64,000 bases of DNA from Winogradskya consettensis. GTDB taxonomy: Bacteria > Actinomycetota > Actinomycetes > Mycobacteriales > Micromonosporaceae. The notes below the pieces were generated by a model, which did no database searches, had not been told where the DNA came from, and saw only the letters and a list, made by a program, of their open reading frames with translations. This document shows positions 12,101 to 18,305 of the stretch, one piece after another. The number at the start of each line of letters is the position of its first letter. The first letter of the stretch is position 1. The DNA lies in contig NZ_BOQP01000007.1 of the NCBI RefSeq assembly GCF_018332715.1, positions 124,001 through 188,000 on the forward strand, given 5' to 3'. The translations under genes and the position numbers were made by a program.

Positions 12101-15100
12101 CCGCTGCGGTGTCTACCTCGGTGGCTGGGCGGGCGACTACCACTCGCTGCTCGGCGACGACGCCCCCGCGCAGACGTTGTGGGGCAACATGAGCTCGGTC
12201 ATCCCCAGCCGGGTCTCCTACTTCCTGGATCTCGAAGGCCCGGCCATCGCCGTGGACACGTCGTGCTCCAGCTCCCTGGTGGCCATCGATCTCGCCTGCA
12301 AGGACCTCTGGCTGGGCCGTACGTCGAGGGCGCTGGCCGGTGGCGTGTTCCTGCAGTCGACGCCGCGGCTCTACCGCCAGGCCGACCGGGCCGGGATGCT
12401 CTCCCCCACCGGCGCCTGCCACTCCTTCGACGAGCGTGCCGACGGGTTCGTGCCGGGCGAGGGCGTCGGGATGGTGGTCCTCAAGCGGCTCGAGGACGCG
12501 CTGGCCGACGGCGACCACATCCACGGCGTGATCAGGGCCATCGGGACGAACCAGGACGGCGCCACGAACGGCATCACGGCGCCCAGCTCCCTCTCCCAGG
12601 AGCGACTGCTGCGTGACGTGTACGACGACTTCGCCGTCAACGTCGACAACATCCAGTTCGTCGAGACGCACGGTACGGGAACAGGGCTCGGCGACCCCAT
12701 CGAGTTCGGTGCGTTGACCCGGGCGTTCCGGGCGCACACCGACCGGCAGGAATTCTGCGCCCTCGGGTCGCTCAAGGCGAACATCGGGCACACCCAGTTC
12801 GCCGCCGGGGTGGCCGGGGTGCTGAAGGTGCTGCTGGCGCTCCGGCACCGGCAGATCCCCGCTCTGACCGGCTTCGCGACCCCGAACCCGGCGATCGAGC
12901 TGACCGGCAGCCCGTTCCGCGTGCCGACCGGCCTGCAGAGCTGGGACGTCGCGGACGGTGTGCCACGCACCGCGGCGGTCAGCTCGTTCGGCGCCAGCGG
13001 CACCAACGCGCACCTCGTCATCGAAGAGGCACCCCCGGCCCTGCGGCGCGGCCCGGCGCCGCAGGGTGAGCAGGTCGTCGTCCTGTCGGCGAAGACCCCG
13101 GAGCAACTCGGCCTGCAGAAGCAGCGGCTGGCGGCCCATCTGCGTACGGCCGGCTCGCAGGTCGTGCTGGGCGACGTCGCCTTCTCCCTCGCGGCGGGCC
13201 GGCGGCACTTCCCGCACCGTTTCGCCTGCGTCGCCGGTGACCTGGCGGAACTGATCGCGGTCCTCGACGGGAGTTCTGCCGCTCGTACGAATGACGCGGC
13301 GCGCACGTTCCTGGAGGGTGGCGCACCGCCGGTCATCACCGGCGCGGCCCGCCGGGTTCCGCTGCCGACATACCCGTTCGCCGGCGAGCGCTACTGGCCC
13401 CGCACCGCCGAGCCGGCAACCGGAGTGCTACGCAGCGCCTCGCCGGCAGCCGAGCTGCCACGCAACGGCAAGTCGGGGATCGAAGTTGTTCTCAGCCCCG
13501 GTGACCAGCTGATCCGCGAGCACACGGTGCAGGGTCGCGGTGTCCTGCCCGGTGTCGCACACCTGGAACTCGCGCGGCGTGCTGCGGCCCGGACCACCGG
13601 CGCGACCGTCGTGGGGTTCCGTGACGTCACCTGGGCGCGGCCACTCACGGTCACTACCGAGCCCGTCACCGTACGGGTCGAGCTGACCCCGGACGGCACG
13701 GACGGTCACCGGTTCACGATCGCCGACGGCGACACGGTCTACTCCCAGGGCGACATCGCACTCGCCCGATCGCCACGGCCGGCCCCGGTCGACCTCGCCG
13801 CCCTGCGCACCACCTGCCGTGACAGTGTTCCGGAGGAGCGCATCCACGCGGCGCTGTTCGCGGCGGGCATCGACCACGGTCCCGCTCTGCGCGCGATCCA
13901 CGACGCCTGGGTCGGTCCCGGCGTGGTGCTCGCGGAGCTGCGGCTGCCCGCCGGAGCCGAGCGCGGGATGCCCGCACCGGCCCTGCTGGACGCCGCCATC
14001 CAGGCCTCGGTCGCCACTCACCTGGCAGGCGGTGAACGGCGACTGCAGGACACCGCGGTGCCGTTCGCGCTGGGCAGCTACGAGGTGTACGCCCGCTGCG
14101 GCGACGTCATGTGGGCGGTCGTGCGCGGTGGACAGGCGGGCACGCTTCCCGCCCTCGACATCGACCTGGTCGACGCGTCCGGCGCGGTGTGCGTACGGAT
14201 GAAGGGATACACCGCCCGCCGCACGGCACCGCCAACCGTGACAACGACTGACACCTCGGCCATGTACGCGCCGCGGTGGGAGCCGATCGCGGCCACCGCG
14301 GCGAGCACGCCCCGCGCCGGTGACCGGGTCCTGGTCGCGGGCGGCACCCCGGTGCAGTGGGCGACGCTGTCAGCAACCGGCGCCCACGTGGACATCTGGC
14401 CGTTGCCCGCCACTGCCCCGGCGGCTGACGTCGACGCGGCATTGCGTACCCGTGGGCCGATCGACCATCTCGTCTGGATCGCGCCGGCCATCGAGCTCAA
14501 GCCGGCCGACGCGGCGGGATACACCGCCGCGCAGGAGGAGGGTGTCGTCGCCGCCCACCGCATGATCAAGGCGCTGCTGGCGACCGGTTGCCAGGATCGG
14601 CCGCTGGGCATCACGCTCGTCACCACGCGGGCGCTGGCAACGCATGCCGGCGACCGGGTCGAGCCGGCCCACGCCGGACTGCACGGGCTGTTCGGGTCGC
14701 TGCAGCGCGAGTATCCGCATTGGACGGTGCGGCGCACCGACGTCGAGAACGCCGGCTGGCCCGCGGACCTCACCGCCCTGCCGGCCGCGTCACCCGACGA
14801 CGCGTGGGTGCATCGGGCCGGGAGCTGGCTCGCGCGCCGGTGGACGCCGTTCACCGCGCCGGGCCGGTCGATCTACCGCGCGGACGGCGTCTACCTGGTG
14901 GTCGGGGGCGCCGGCGGCCTGGGCACCGCATGGACCCGGCACGTGGCCGCGCTCGGCGCTCACGTCATCTGGATCGGCCGGCGCCCGCAGGACGTGGACA
15001 TCGACGCCAAGCTGCGGTCGATCGACGGGCCCGGCACGGTCCGGTACGTGCAGGCGGACGCCGGTGACCCGGTCGCGTTGCGCCGCGCCGTCGACGTCGT

Positions 15101-18100
15101 CAAGCGCGATCACCCGAGCATCCACGGGGTGGTGCAGGCCGCGCTGGTGTTGCGGGACAGCGGTTTCGCCGCGATGACCGAGGACGGCCTGCGCGCCGCG
15201 CTCGCCGCGAAGGTCGACGCGACGGTCGCGCTGGCCGAGGCGGTCGAGGGGGAACCGCTCGACTTCTTCCTGCTGTTCTCGTCGATGCAGTCTTTCACCA
15301 CGGCGGCCGGGCAGGGCAACTACGCAGCCGGGAGCACCTTCATCGACGCGTACGCCCATGCGTACGCACAGCATCGCGACCTTCCGGTCAGGGTGATGAA
15401 CTGGGGGTGGTGGGGCAACGTCGGCAGCGTCACGTCGGCGTTCTACCGCGAGCGGATGAGCCGGGCGGGCCTGGAGTCGATCGAGGCCGCCGACGGCATC
15501 GCGGCGCTCGATGTGCTGCTGGACGGCGCGCAGCCGCAGCTGGCGTACATCAAGGTCAATGAGCGCAACACCCTGCCCAACCTGGACCGCGCCGCGGTAA
15601 CCGGGGCCGGGACCGGGCGCGTTACCCTCAGTGACGACGCGGACCAACTCGATTGTGCACAATTAAATTGTGCACAACCTTCCGACGACCTGATCGAGCG
15701 GGTGCGGCACTGGCGCGACGAGGAACGCGACCCGATGCTGGCCACCGTTCTGGCGGCTCAGCTCGCCGCCATCCCGGACCGCTCCGCGATCGCGCCGCAG
15801 TACGCCGAATGGATGCGGCACGCCGAACGGCTACTGCCCGCCGGCCGGCCCCAGCCGGCGCACATCGCGCTGGCGGAGTGGGACCGCCGCTGTGCCACCT
15901 GGTCCACCGAACCCGACAAGGCCGCCGAGGTACGCCTGGTGTCCGCGGCGCTGCGGGCCCTGCCGGACGTGCTGACCGGCCGGATCCGCCCGACCGACGT
16001 GCTGTTCCCCGGCGGCGACATGGGGCTGGTGGAGGGCTGCTACCGCGACAACGACGCCGCCGACCTGTTCAACCAGGCGATGACCCGGGCCGCGACCGCA
16101 CTGGTCGCCGGGCACGTCGAGCGGGACCCGCAGGTCCGGCTCCGGATCCTCGAGATCGGCGCGGGCACGGGCGGGACGAGTACGGCGATGTTCGAGGCGC
16201 TGCGGGCGTACGAGAAGAACATCGACACGTACGTCTTCACCGACCTGTCGAAGGCCTTCCTCAACCGGGCCCGCGCCCGGTTCGGGCCCTCGGTGCCCTA
16301 CCTGGAGACCCAGCGGCTGGACATCGAGGCGCCGATCGCGGGGCAGGGCTTCACGGACGGCGACTTCGACCTGGTCATCGCCGCCAACGTGCTGCACGCG
16401 ACCCGCGACATCCGCCGGACCGTGCGGCACAGCCGGGCCGCGCTGCGCGACGGGGGTTCGCTGCTGCTCAACGAGCTGTCGAAGTTCGACCTGTTCAGCC
16501 ATCTGACGTTCGGGCTGCTCGACGGCTGGTGGTTGTTCGACGACAAGGCGCTGCGCATCCCGGGCTCGCCCGCGCTCACCCTGGACAGCTGGCGTGAGGT
16601 CCTCGAGAGCGAGGGCTTCCCGACGGTGGTGTCCGAGCTGCCCCGGGCGGGAGAACTCGGCCAGCAGATCCTGCGAGCGGTGACCGGAACGGCCGCGGCC
16701 ACCGAGCCTGTCCCGCCGGCTCCAGCGGCTCCAGCGGCCCTGGCGGCCCTGGCGGCCCTGGCGGTTCCGCCTGTCCCACCGGCCCGATCGGTTTCGGCGC
16801 CGGTCACGAACATCATCCGGGACCGGGCCGCCGCCGTCCTCGACATCCCGGCCGGGCGGATCGACACCGCCGCGCCGCTCACCGACTACGGCCTGGACTC
16901 GATCCTCGTCCTGCAGCTCGCGAACGCCCTGCGGGCCGAGCTCGGCACGAACGTGACCCCGGCGATGCTGTTCGACGCGGGCTCCATCGACGAGCTGAGC
17001 ACCCACCTGGGCGGAAGCACCACTGCGGCGGGTGAGACGCGGCCGGGTGAGACGTGGGAGCTGTCCCACGGCCAGCGCGGCATGTGGCAGGTCCAGCAGC
17101 GGTGGCCGGACACCACCATCTACAACCTGCCGATCCTGTTCGAGGTGCACGGCGAGCTCGACGAGGACGCACTGGAACGCGCGGTCGGGGAGCAGTTCCG
17201 CCGGCACCCGGTCCTCAGCGCGGTCCTGCGCGAACGCGACGGCGTTCCGGTGATGGACATCGACGACGGCCGCCGGCCGTCGTTCGAGCGGGTCGACATC
17301 GCTGCCGGCTCACGGGTCGCTCAGCTGGCCCGATTGCGGGAACTGGCGAACCAGCCGTTCGACCTGAGCACCGGGCCGCTGCTGCGGGCGCACCTGGTCA
17401 CCCTGCCGGGACGGCGTCGCCTGTTGCTGCTCACGGCGCATCACATCGTGCTGGACGGCACCTCGACGACCGTGCTGATCCGCACGCTCGGCGAGGCGTA
17501 CCGGGGCATCGACACCGCCGGAACGGTTTCCTACCAGGACTACGTGACATGGGAACGCGACATGCTCGCCGGGCCCGACGGGGAAAGCCACCGCGCCTAC
17601 TGGGTCGGGGAGCTGGGGAACACCCCCGCGGCGCTCGCGCTGCCCTACGACCGGGCGTACGACCCGGCGCGGACTCCCCGCGCCGACGCGATGCCGGTGA
17701 AGGTTCCCGCTGAACTGGCTGCCGCCGTCGCCGCCACCGCACGTACCCATCGGGTGAGCGTTTCCACGGTCATGTTCACGGCGTACGCGATGTTCCTGCA
17801 CCGCCTCACCGGTCAGCGTGACTTCGTCGTGGGCCTGCCCACCGCCGCCCGCTTCGACGAGCGGTTCCGGTCGGTCGTCGGGCAGTTCGCGAACTGCCTG
17901 CCGATCCGCTGCGAGGTCACCGGCGAGGAGAACTTCGCGCAGCTGACCCGCGAGCTGCATCACCGGGTCCTGACGGGGCTCGAGCACGGCGCCTACCCGT
18001 ACGCGCAGATCGGCCGGGCCTTGAACGTCACGCAGGAACCGCTGGTGGCCACGAACTTCCTGTTCCAGAACTTCGAAGGCGTCGGCCTGCTGACCAACGC

Positions 18101-18305
18101 CGGGGCGGCCCGGCCCGGCGAGCTCGACCTGCGGCAGTTCGATGACCTGCCCGACGCCGGGGAACGGCGGCTCACCGTCGAGATCTACCCCGACGGCGAG
18201 GGCTACAAGGCCTTCTTCAAGTACGACACCAACGTGTTCGACGCGACGACCGTCCGCGCGATGGCCGACGAGTGGTTCACCGTCCTCCAGGAGGTTGTCC
18301 GATGA
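3..18305 (+). CDS. trans-AT type I polyketide synthase with terminal condensation domain (5' partial)
   Basis: This is a multimodular polyketide synthase of about 6,100 residues. The frame is already open at the window edge and the first residues are mid-KS, so the true start lies upstream and the ATG at 6 is internal. Five KS domains occur and no AT domain lies between any KS and its ACP, the hallmark of trans-AT systems. Order: KS1(C-terminal part)-DH-KR-ACP; KS2-degenerate DH-ACP; KS3-KR-ACP; KS4-ACP; KS5-DH-KR-cMT-ACP; then a condensation domain. ACP serines are at about residues 1000, 2047, 3144, 3865 and 5632. Post-KS segments keep the YPF...RFW-type flank. The stop overlaps the ATP-grasp start (ATGA). 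At least two TTA codons are present (5562 and 15663). Domain identities are strong; the product is unknown. Confidence 0.96.
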   Translation, partial: SMHDAAGTRPEPEITGIGSIKSNIGHLESAAGVAGVVKVIGAMATGTLPGTVNFRALNQLIDLNGSPFRIVGETQPWTPPADLPRRAGISSFGFGGTNAHVLLEEPPVFAEGVQLPGPYLVPLSAKNPARLREAAARLRAYLQAPADEGIAALQSVGTMTEIAYTLQVGREAMTARAAFVVNDHEELVAALEAFTPGEVHAVEQASEEIVATANRWVGGGTVDWAASYETRPHRVRLPGYPFATDRHWFVTPPAAPPAVDRLHPLVHRNTSTLSDSRFSSTFTGSEPFLDAHRVEGRAVLPAVAHLEMARAAVGFAAGQASVSLSDVAWLRPLTGDGSPIEVDVALRGQDDGVAFEIKRGEVVYSAGFARTGPLVTPPRVDLDTVRAACPETADVAQLYDGLRGTGLSHGPAMRRLRAVSVGEDQALARIDSDDVDGYVLPPSVVDAAFQVSLLLLGDTGDPVLAFAVRELQAYAACPSTTWAWVRRTTEGAFDIDLCDGDGTVLAAVRGLAQRTARGSSRVVTATSQWIDTPVRAGSGGRTLHGLVVGRELDGCVSLPAISAGGVAAGVQQTLMDVFSRVQEVLRSSPDTEQRFVVLVDGRVPEHHHAALAGLLRSVVLENPLVSGLVVRVAGLAAAEPASLAAVLGAEGSDDSADTEVRYLGDGRRQSRQTVELPAGPAPRVPALRTGGVYWILGGAGGIGAHVARYLARAQDTIVVLSGRSADSSAVAALRRDGIAAHYLPVDVTDGDAVRRAVSSIEREHGGLHGVVNAAGVLRDQFLLRKELTDVRTVTAPKIDGTLHLDAATRHLDLDFFVLFSSVAAEYGNAGQTDYSAANAFLDAFAGHRQALVDAGERTGRSVAISWPLWEQGGMTLDDATRAELRADRGWEALPTEDGVRALGRALLTDAPSRMVVAYGAAATLSPQRWRTAPALPATPAPAAAAVRSQGESVQQGKSAQQGESLQQRTEDMLKDVLTEVLHHAPGTVESGVNLIEYGIDSLSIMETTRRLEKIVGSLSKTIFFEHLNISSVAQYLVRTRHDQLAALFTAEPPPEAAPAPAPVAAEPVAAEPIIAAPVAAAPIVAAPEPAVVVAEPESRDRDIAIIGVSGRYPGASTLDELWEVIADGRHMFEEIPDERWRHEQIYDNDRAVLGKSVIRTGTFLTDIDKFDPRYFRISKRDADRMSPEVRLFLQAGVEALEDSGYSKETIQRQYDGDVGVLVGTMSNHYNLYGFENSLTRGSEESGSYTATIPNMLSYFYGLTGPSIFMDTMCSASSTCIHQAVQMLRSGECRMVVAGGVNLMLHPYNLIASSQEYFTTGTSDVIRSFGQGVDGTILGEGVGAMVLKPLAEAERDGDHIYAVIKGTALSNAGIRNGFTVPSPAMQARAVEKAFDDAGIDARTVNYVEGHGSGTALGDPIEISALTSAYRKHTADSQFCALGSVKANMGHLLAAAGMIGITKVLLQLRHGMLAPSLHSTELNPDIDFGETPFRVQQDLAPWNPIVITQDGATVTLPRRAGVTSIGAGGMNSHIILEEHRPARPAAGGAAGSQLFAFSAMHEAALARYLTTFREYLDRADDAELADIAYTLRVGKNALPHRWAFTAPDKTSALAAIDRYLAGAREAVTGEHAQAWVAGRSVDWRQLPVARRVSLPAYPFDKIRCWVESTPGAPSVLAPLALRERLHPFITRNTSDVRGLRWELDADLTDLRDYSFRSQDTPQIISTFAVDLALAVTRLSGHAGTPAVHDLVLSTPVDWATTPRLDIAFDGGHGIVRTPDGTVVVSFTAGTDDGSATRHVTVGRTSRILDQQGLLGELAQGGLRYRDAYSAVDGVERTEDGHTVLRLREPRLRQDHLRRNVTLDPAVLCAVDQGLRWQAKRAGVAAWAQAGLTGAASVRLGVTAPVSTVVFTTAGDILLLSDSSDIVAELSDVQSGTETNGTLSGTSLNAVRAGAEINGVRFGAEINGVRFGAEINGVRFGAEHRGVRQGVVAPQAARPVVVAAMQPAVFVAKSPVPAVVGELQAIAAEILGFEAHELDTGTGFDAFGFDSMSLVTFAQRIRERFGPELSPAVFFDLTTIDALGDHLMTEHGVRDVHRDAAAVPTTPTAVAAPASVPVTPATDGVMPVAVIGAAGRFPGARNLDEFWANMTAGGDHVTAFPLDRYEGAYRRAVEDADFPHRMGVLDDVDAFDAAFFGILPREAERMDPQHRLVLETVWNALEHSAHQPGELPSDTGVFIGVSANEYSGLLTAYGVMPDAFTTVGNTHSILANRISYLLDVRGPSEPIDTACSSSLVAVHRAVEAIRSGACTMAVAGGVNVLLGADGFISAQLAGMLSPDGRCKTFDARADGYVRGEGVAAVVLKPLADAERDGDAIMGVIRGTAQNHGGRANSLTAPNADAQAELVSAAIGDLDPATIGYIETHGTGTALGDPVEIRGLRKAFRGLGHADDGACALGSVKAGIGHLEAAAGIAGLVKVLLALEHRVLPGTVGLDRINPYIELAGGPFHVVRDAEPWPAPRGAAPRRAGVSSFGFGGVNAHVVVEEYQRVPQDPRDVTAVVVPLSARTPDQLVQRARDLLAHLRGERPALDEIAWTLQAGRQPMRERAGWVVTSHEELISALRAFIDGGSSAPAGELGIVLQRWLDDEAVDWRSLYGAQTPNRVHLPAYPFADDRFWIPGTHTEPHPPAATSRTSLLTARWEPAAAGPAVGYDRHVVILCGIDGRVPGAECFPVHTDKTRPETRLRDLSWQVARIVQELGEPAGRTLVQVIAGEPAARALAGLTRTLTRERPGMTGQVIVIEGQDVATVAAENSGGADDLVVYRDGVRTVPVWTLAEADATAAPWRDGGTYLITGGAGGVGAHVARRIAADTRDATVVLTGRSPRDERITALLSELERAGLTARYMRADVSRWEDVRHLVAQSGQVTGIVHAAGRTRDALLAGKTAEQWDEVLAAKVDGLVHLDRATEDHPLEFLLAFSSGVALTGNPGQADYAVANAFLHAYAEQRNTLVDQGSRRGRTTAIAWPLWQDGGMRVSASTRDYLWRDRGLAPMPTPDGLTALNAAWQLGADQVWIHHGDPQRLPAAPVSAPTMSHEPIDQVKPVGPIESVGPVAEDGPAVKVETLVELFAEVTGLAVDPDRPLIDLGLESVMIIQLNRRLAEIAPDFSRTVFYEQPTLRAVAATLRSRQPAAPVAANSEGQQPVAASAQAPREVATAQGVHPEGADEPIAIIGMSGRYPGAADLDEFWENLKAGRDAVREVPADRWALDGFFEPDRDRAVATGRSYSKWGGFLEDATAFDPRFFGIAPRDAYAMDPQERLFVQAGWEVLEDAGYTRARLSEQHRGGVGVFAGVTKVGHARYPAGRLASGELVVPGLSFASLSARVSYLLNLTGPSLTVDTMCSASLTAIHEACEHLRRGDCEVAVAGGVNLYTHPLDYVELCRSGMLSPDAQNRSFGAGGHGFVPGEGVGCVLLKPLSRAVADGDRVLAVIRGSGINHGGRTSGYTVPSPVAQAALIRATLDKAGIPADRVGYVEAHGTGTELGDPIEITGLSTAYDRDTSERQYCAIGSVKSGIGHLEAAAGVAGLTKTVLQLRHKQLVPSLHADSVNPNISFERTPFRLQRELTAWESAQPRVAAVSSFGAGGSNAHIIVEEYVMPPAPNAGPAADEQLVVLSARTGEQLDRSVERLGEFLDRNPGTDLAALAHTLRTGREAMTERYAVLVPSVVELRAALRTGRGHRGTAIAHAEPAGDGDLQNELVRRWIEAGSLGRLAALWVSGTEVDWSLLSTGTTRPVSLPTYPFAKDRFWIGDLTATEEIAPPPATTEPAAAAAPDWDHYVSGLVREKVAVALALDESEVRGDVAFADYGLDSILAIRVVSQLNEALSLRLSTNVIFDFSTADRLTRHLSTEYRDTMTPPAATPPSVVPAGPVAATGTTRGPIAIIGMSGRYAGSDDLDELWQHLAAGDDLITEADRWDLTGISDCTRGGFLDRIDEFDAMFFTVSGTEAAVMDPQQRLVLEEAWKALEDAGYAGPAADRRCGVYLGGWAGDYHSLLGDDAPAQTLWGNMSSVIPSRVSYFLDLEGPAIAVDTSCSSSLVAIDLACKDLWLGRTSRALAGGVFLQSTPRLYRQADRAGMLSPTGACHSFDERADGFVPGEGVGMVVLKRLEDALADGDHIHGVIRAIGTNQDGATNGITAPSSLSQERLLRDVYDDFAVNVDNIQFVETHGTGTGLGDPIEFGALTRAFRAHTDRQEFCALGSLKANIGHTQFAAGVAGVLKVLLALRHRQIPALTGFATPNPAIELTGSPFRVPTGLQSWDVADGVPRTAAVSSFGASGTNAHLVIEEAPPALRRGPAPQGEQVVVLSAKTPEQLGLQKQRLAAHLRTAGSQVVLGDVAFSLAAGRRHFPHRFACVAGDLAELIAVLDGSSAARTNDAARTFLEGGAPPVITGAARRVPLPTYPFAGERYWPRTAEPATGVLRSASPAAELPRNGKSGIEVVLSPGDQLIREHTVQGRGVLPGVAHLELARRAAARTTGATVVGFRDVTWARPLTVTTEPVTVRVELTPDGTDGHRFTIADGDTVYSQGDIALARSPRPAPVDLAALRTTCRDSVPEERIHAALFAAGIDHGPALRAIHDAWVGPGVVLAELRLPAGAERGMPAPALLDAAIQASVATHLAGGERRLQDTAVPFALGSYEVYARCGDVMWAVVRGGQAGTLPALDIDLVDASGAVCVRMKGYTARRTAPPTVTTTDTSAMYAPRWEPIAATAASTPRAGDRVLVAGGTPVQWATLSATGAHVDIWPLPATAPAADVDAALRTRGPIDHLVWIAPAIELKPADAAGYTAAQEEGVVAAHRMIKALLATGCQDRPLGITLVTTRALATHAGDRVEPAHAGLHGLFGSLQREYPHWTVRRTDVENAGWPADLTALPAASPDDAWVHRAGSWLARRWTPFTAPGRSIYRADGVYLVVGGAGGLGTAWTRHVAALGAHVIWIGRRPQDVDIDAKLRSIDGPGTVRYVQADAGDPVALRRAVDVVKRDHPSIHGVVQAALVLRDSGFAAMTEDGLRAALAAKVDATVALAEAVEGEPLDFFLLFSSMQSFTTAAGQGNYAAGSTFIDAYAHAYAQHRDLPVRVMNWGWWGNVGSVTSAFYRERMSRAGLESIEAADGIAALDVLLDGAQPQLAYIKVNERNTLPNLDRAAVTGAGTGRVTLSDDADQLDCAQLNCAQPSDDLIERVRHWRDEERDPMLATVLAAQLAAIPDRSAIAPQYAEWMRHAERLLPAGRPQPAHIALAEWDRRCATWSTEPDKAAEVRLVSAALRALPDVLTGRIRPTDVLFPGGDMGLVEGCYRDNDAADLFNQAMTRAATALVAGHVERDPQVRLRILEIGAGTGGTSTAMFEALRAYEKNIDTYVFTDLSKAFLNRARARFGPSVPYLETQRLDIEAPIAGQGFTDGDFDLVIAANVLHATRDIRRTVRHSRAALRDGGSLLLNELSKFDLFSHLTFGLLDGWWLFDDKALRIPGSPALTLDSWREVLESEGFPTVVSELPRAGELGQQILRAVTGTAAATEPVPPAPAAPAALAALAALAVPPVPPARSVSAPVTNIIRDRAAAVLDIPAGRIDTAAPLTDYGLDSILVLQLANALRAELGTNVTPAMLFDAGSIDELSTHLGGSTTAAGETRPGETWELSHGQRGMWQVQQRWPDTTIYNLPILFEVHGELDEDALERAVGEQFRRHPVLSAVLRERDGVPVMDIDDGRRPSFERVDIAAGSRVAQLARLRELANQPFDLSTGPLLRAHLVTLPGRRRLLLLTAHHIVLDGTSTTVLIRTLGEAYRGIDTAGTVSYQDYVTWERDMLAGPDGESHRAYWVGELGNTPAALALPYDRAYDPARTPRADAMPVKVPAELAAAVAATARTHRVSVSTVMFTAYAMFLHRLTGQRDFVVGLPTAARFDERFRSVVGQFANCLPIRCEVTGEENFAQLTRELHHRVLTGLEHGAYPYAQIGRALNVTQEPLVATNFLFQNFEGVGLLTNAGAARPGELDLRQFDDLPDAGERRLTVEIYPDGEGYKAFFKYDTNVFDATTVRAMADEWFTVLQEVVR
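3300..6280 (+). other. PKS module 2: KS-degenerate DH-ACP
   Basis: KS2 (about residues 1099-1539) keeps Cys1272 (TMCSAS), His1408 and His1448, so it looks catalytic. After the flank, residues 1682 to about 1920 begin with LHPFITRNTS, matching the first residues of the module 1 DH (LHPLVHRNTS). The HxxxGxxxxP motif is gone, however: the expected His position reads DY (about 1709-1710). This suggests a DH-derived, probably non-dehydrating domain. A nonapeptide-repeat linker leads to ACP2 (Ser2047, FGFDSMS). No KR is present. Confidence 0.82.
5802..5963 (+). repeat. 27-bp tandem repeat coding a nonapeptide linker in the PKS
   Basis: Six consecutive 27-bp units run in frame between the degenerate DH and ACP2 (residues about 1933-1986). 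Units 3-5 (5856-5882, 5883-5909, 5910-5936) are identical at the DNA level and encode AEINGVRFG. Units 1, 2 and 6 are diverged copies (TETNGTLSG, TSLNAVRAG, AEHRGVRQG). Because the unit is a multiple of three, copy-number change would alter linker length without breaking the frame. The identical central copies suggest recent expansion. Confidence 0.95.
6369..9560 (+). other. PKS module 3: KS-KR-ACP
   Basis: KS3 (about residues 2122-2545) has Cys2287 in DTACSSS, ETHGTGT and GIGHLEA, so the triad is complete. The KR (structural half about 2690-2840, catalytic half from 2843) has GGAGGVG, AKVDG, FSS and Tyr2988 in DYAVANAF. The ACP uses the less usual DLGLES motif with Ser3144. No DH is present, so a beta-hydroxy intermediate is expected. 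Confidence 0.9.
9666..11720 (+). other. PKS module 4: KS-ACP
   Basis: KS4 (about residues 3220-3645) keeps Cys3396 (TMCSASLT), AHGTGT and GIGHLEA. After the post-KS flank the protein goes directly to an ACP with Ser3865 in DYGLDS. There is no processing domain, so a beta-keto unit, or trans-acting modification of it, is expected. Confidence 0.9.
11802..17030 (+). other. PKS module 5: KS-DH-KR-cMT-ACP
   Basis: KS5 (from about residue 3934) has Cys4087 (TSCSSS), ETHGTGT and NIGHTQ. The DH has His4506 in HTVQGRGVLP and Asp4662. The KR has GGAGGLG at about 4967 and Tyr5106 in NYAAGSTF. A C-methyltransferase (about 5240-5555) carries the SAM loop LEIGAGTGGTS at about 5382. The ACP serine is at about 5632. 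The DH-KR-cMT-ACP order is common in trans-AT modules and predicts an alpha-methylated enoyl intermediate. An AT-rich 25-bp island splits the KR from the cMT. Confidence 0.9.
15653..15677. promoter_or_regulatory. Two identical 10-bp palindromes and a TTA codon inside the PKS gene
   Basis: TTGTGCACAA, a perfect palindrome, occurs at 15653-15662 and again at 15668-15677. The copies are separated by TTAAA, giving 15 bp between centres. The block is AT-rich in a very GC-rich gene, lies in the KR-cMT linker, and contains an in-frame TTA leucine codon at 15663-15665. It encodes the internal duplication CAQLNCAQ. It could be an intragenic operator, a bldA-sensitive pause or a small insertion scar. 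The repeats are plain in the sequence; the role is inferred. Confidence 0.6.
17055..18302 (+). other. Terminal condensation (C) domain of the PKS
   Basis: Residues about 5680-6099 form an NRPS-type condensation domain opening with LSHGQRGMW. It has an intact HHxxxDG motif (His5812, His5813, Asp5817, Gly5818). It is the last domain, and no adenylation or peptidyl carrier domain follows in this gene or the next four. C domains in this position can release a chain by amide or ester formation with a free or separately activated acceptor. The acceptor here is unknown. Confidence 0.88.

Noticed and set aside
9435..13217. Long minus-strand open frames (9435-11105 and 11172-13217)
   Set aside because: They are antisense shadows of KS domains with skewed, low-complexity composition.
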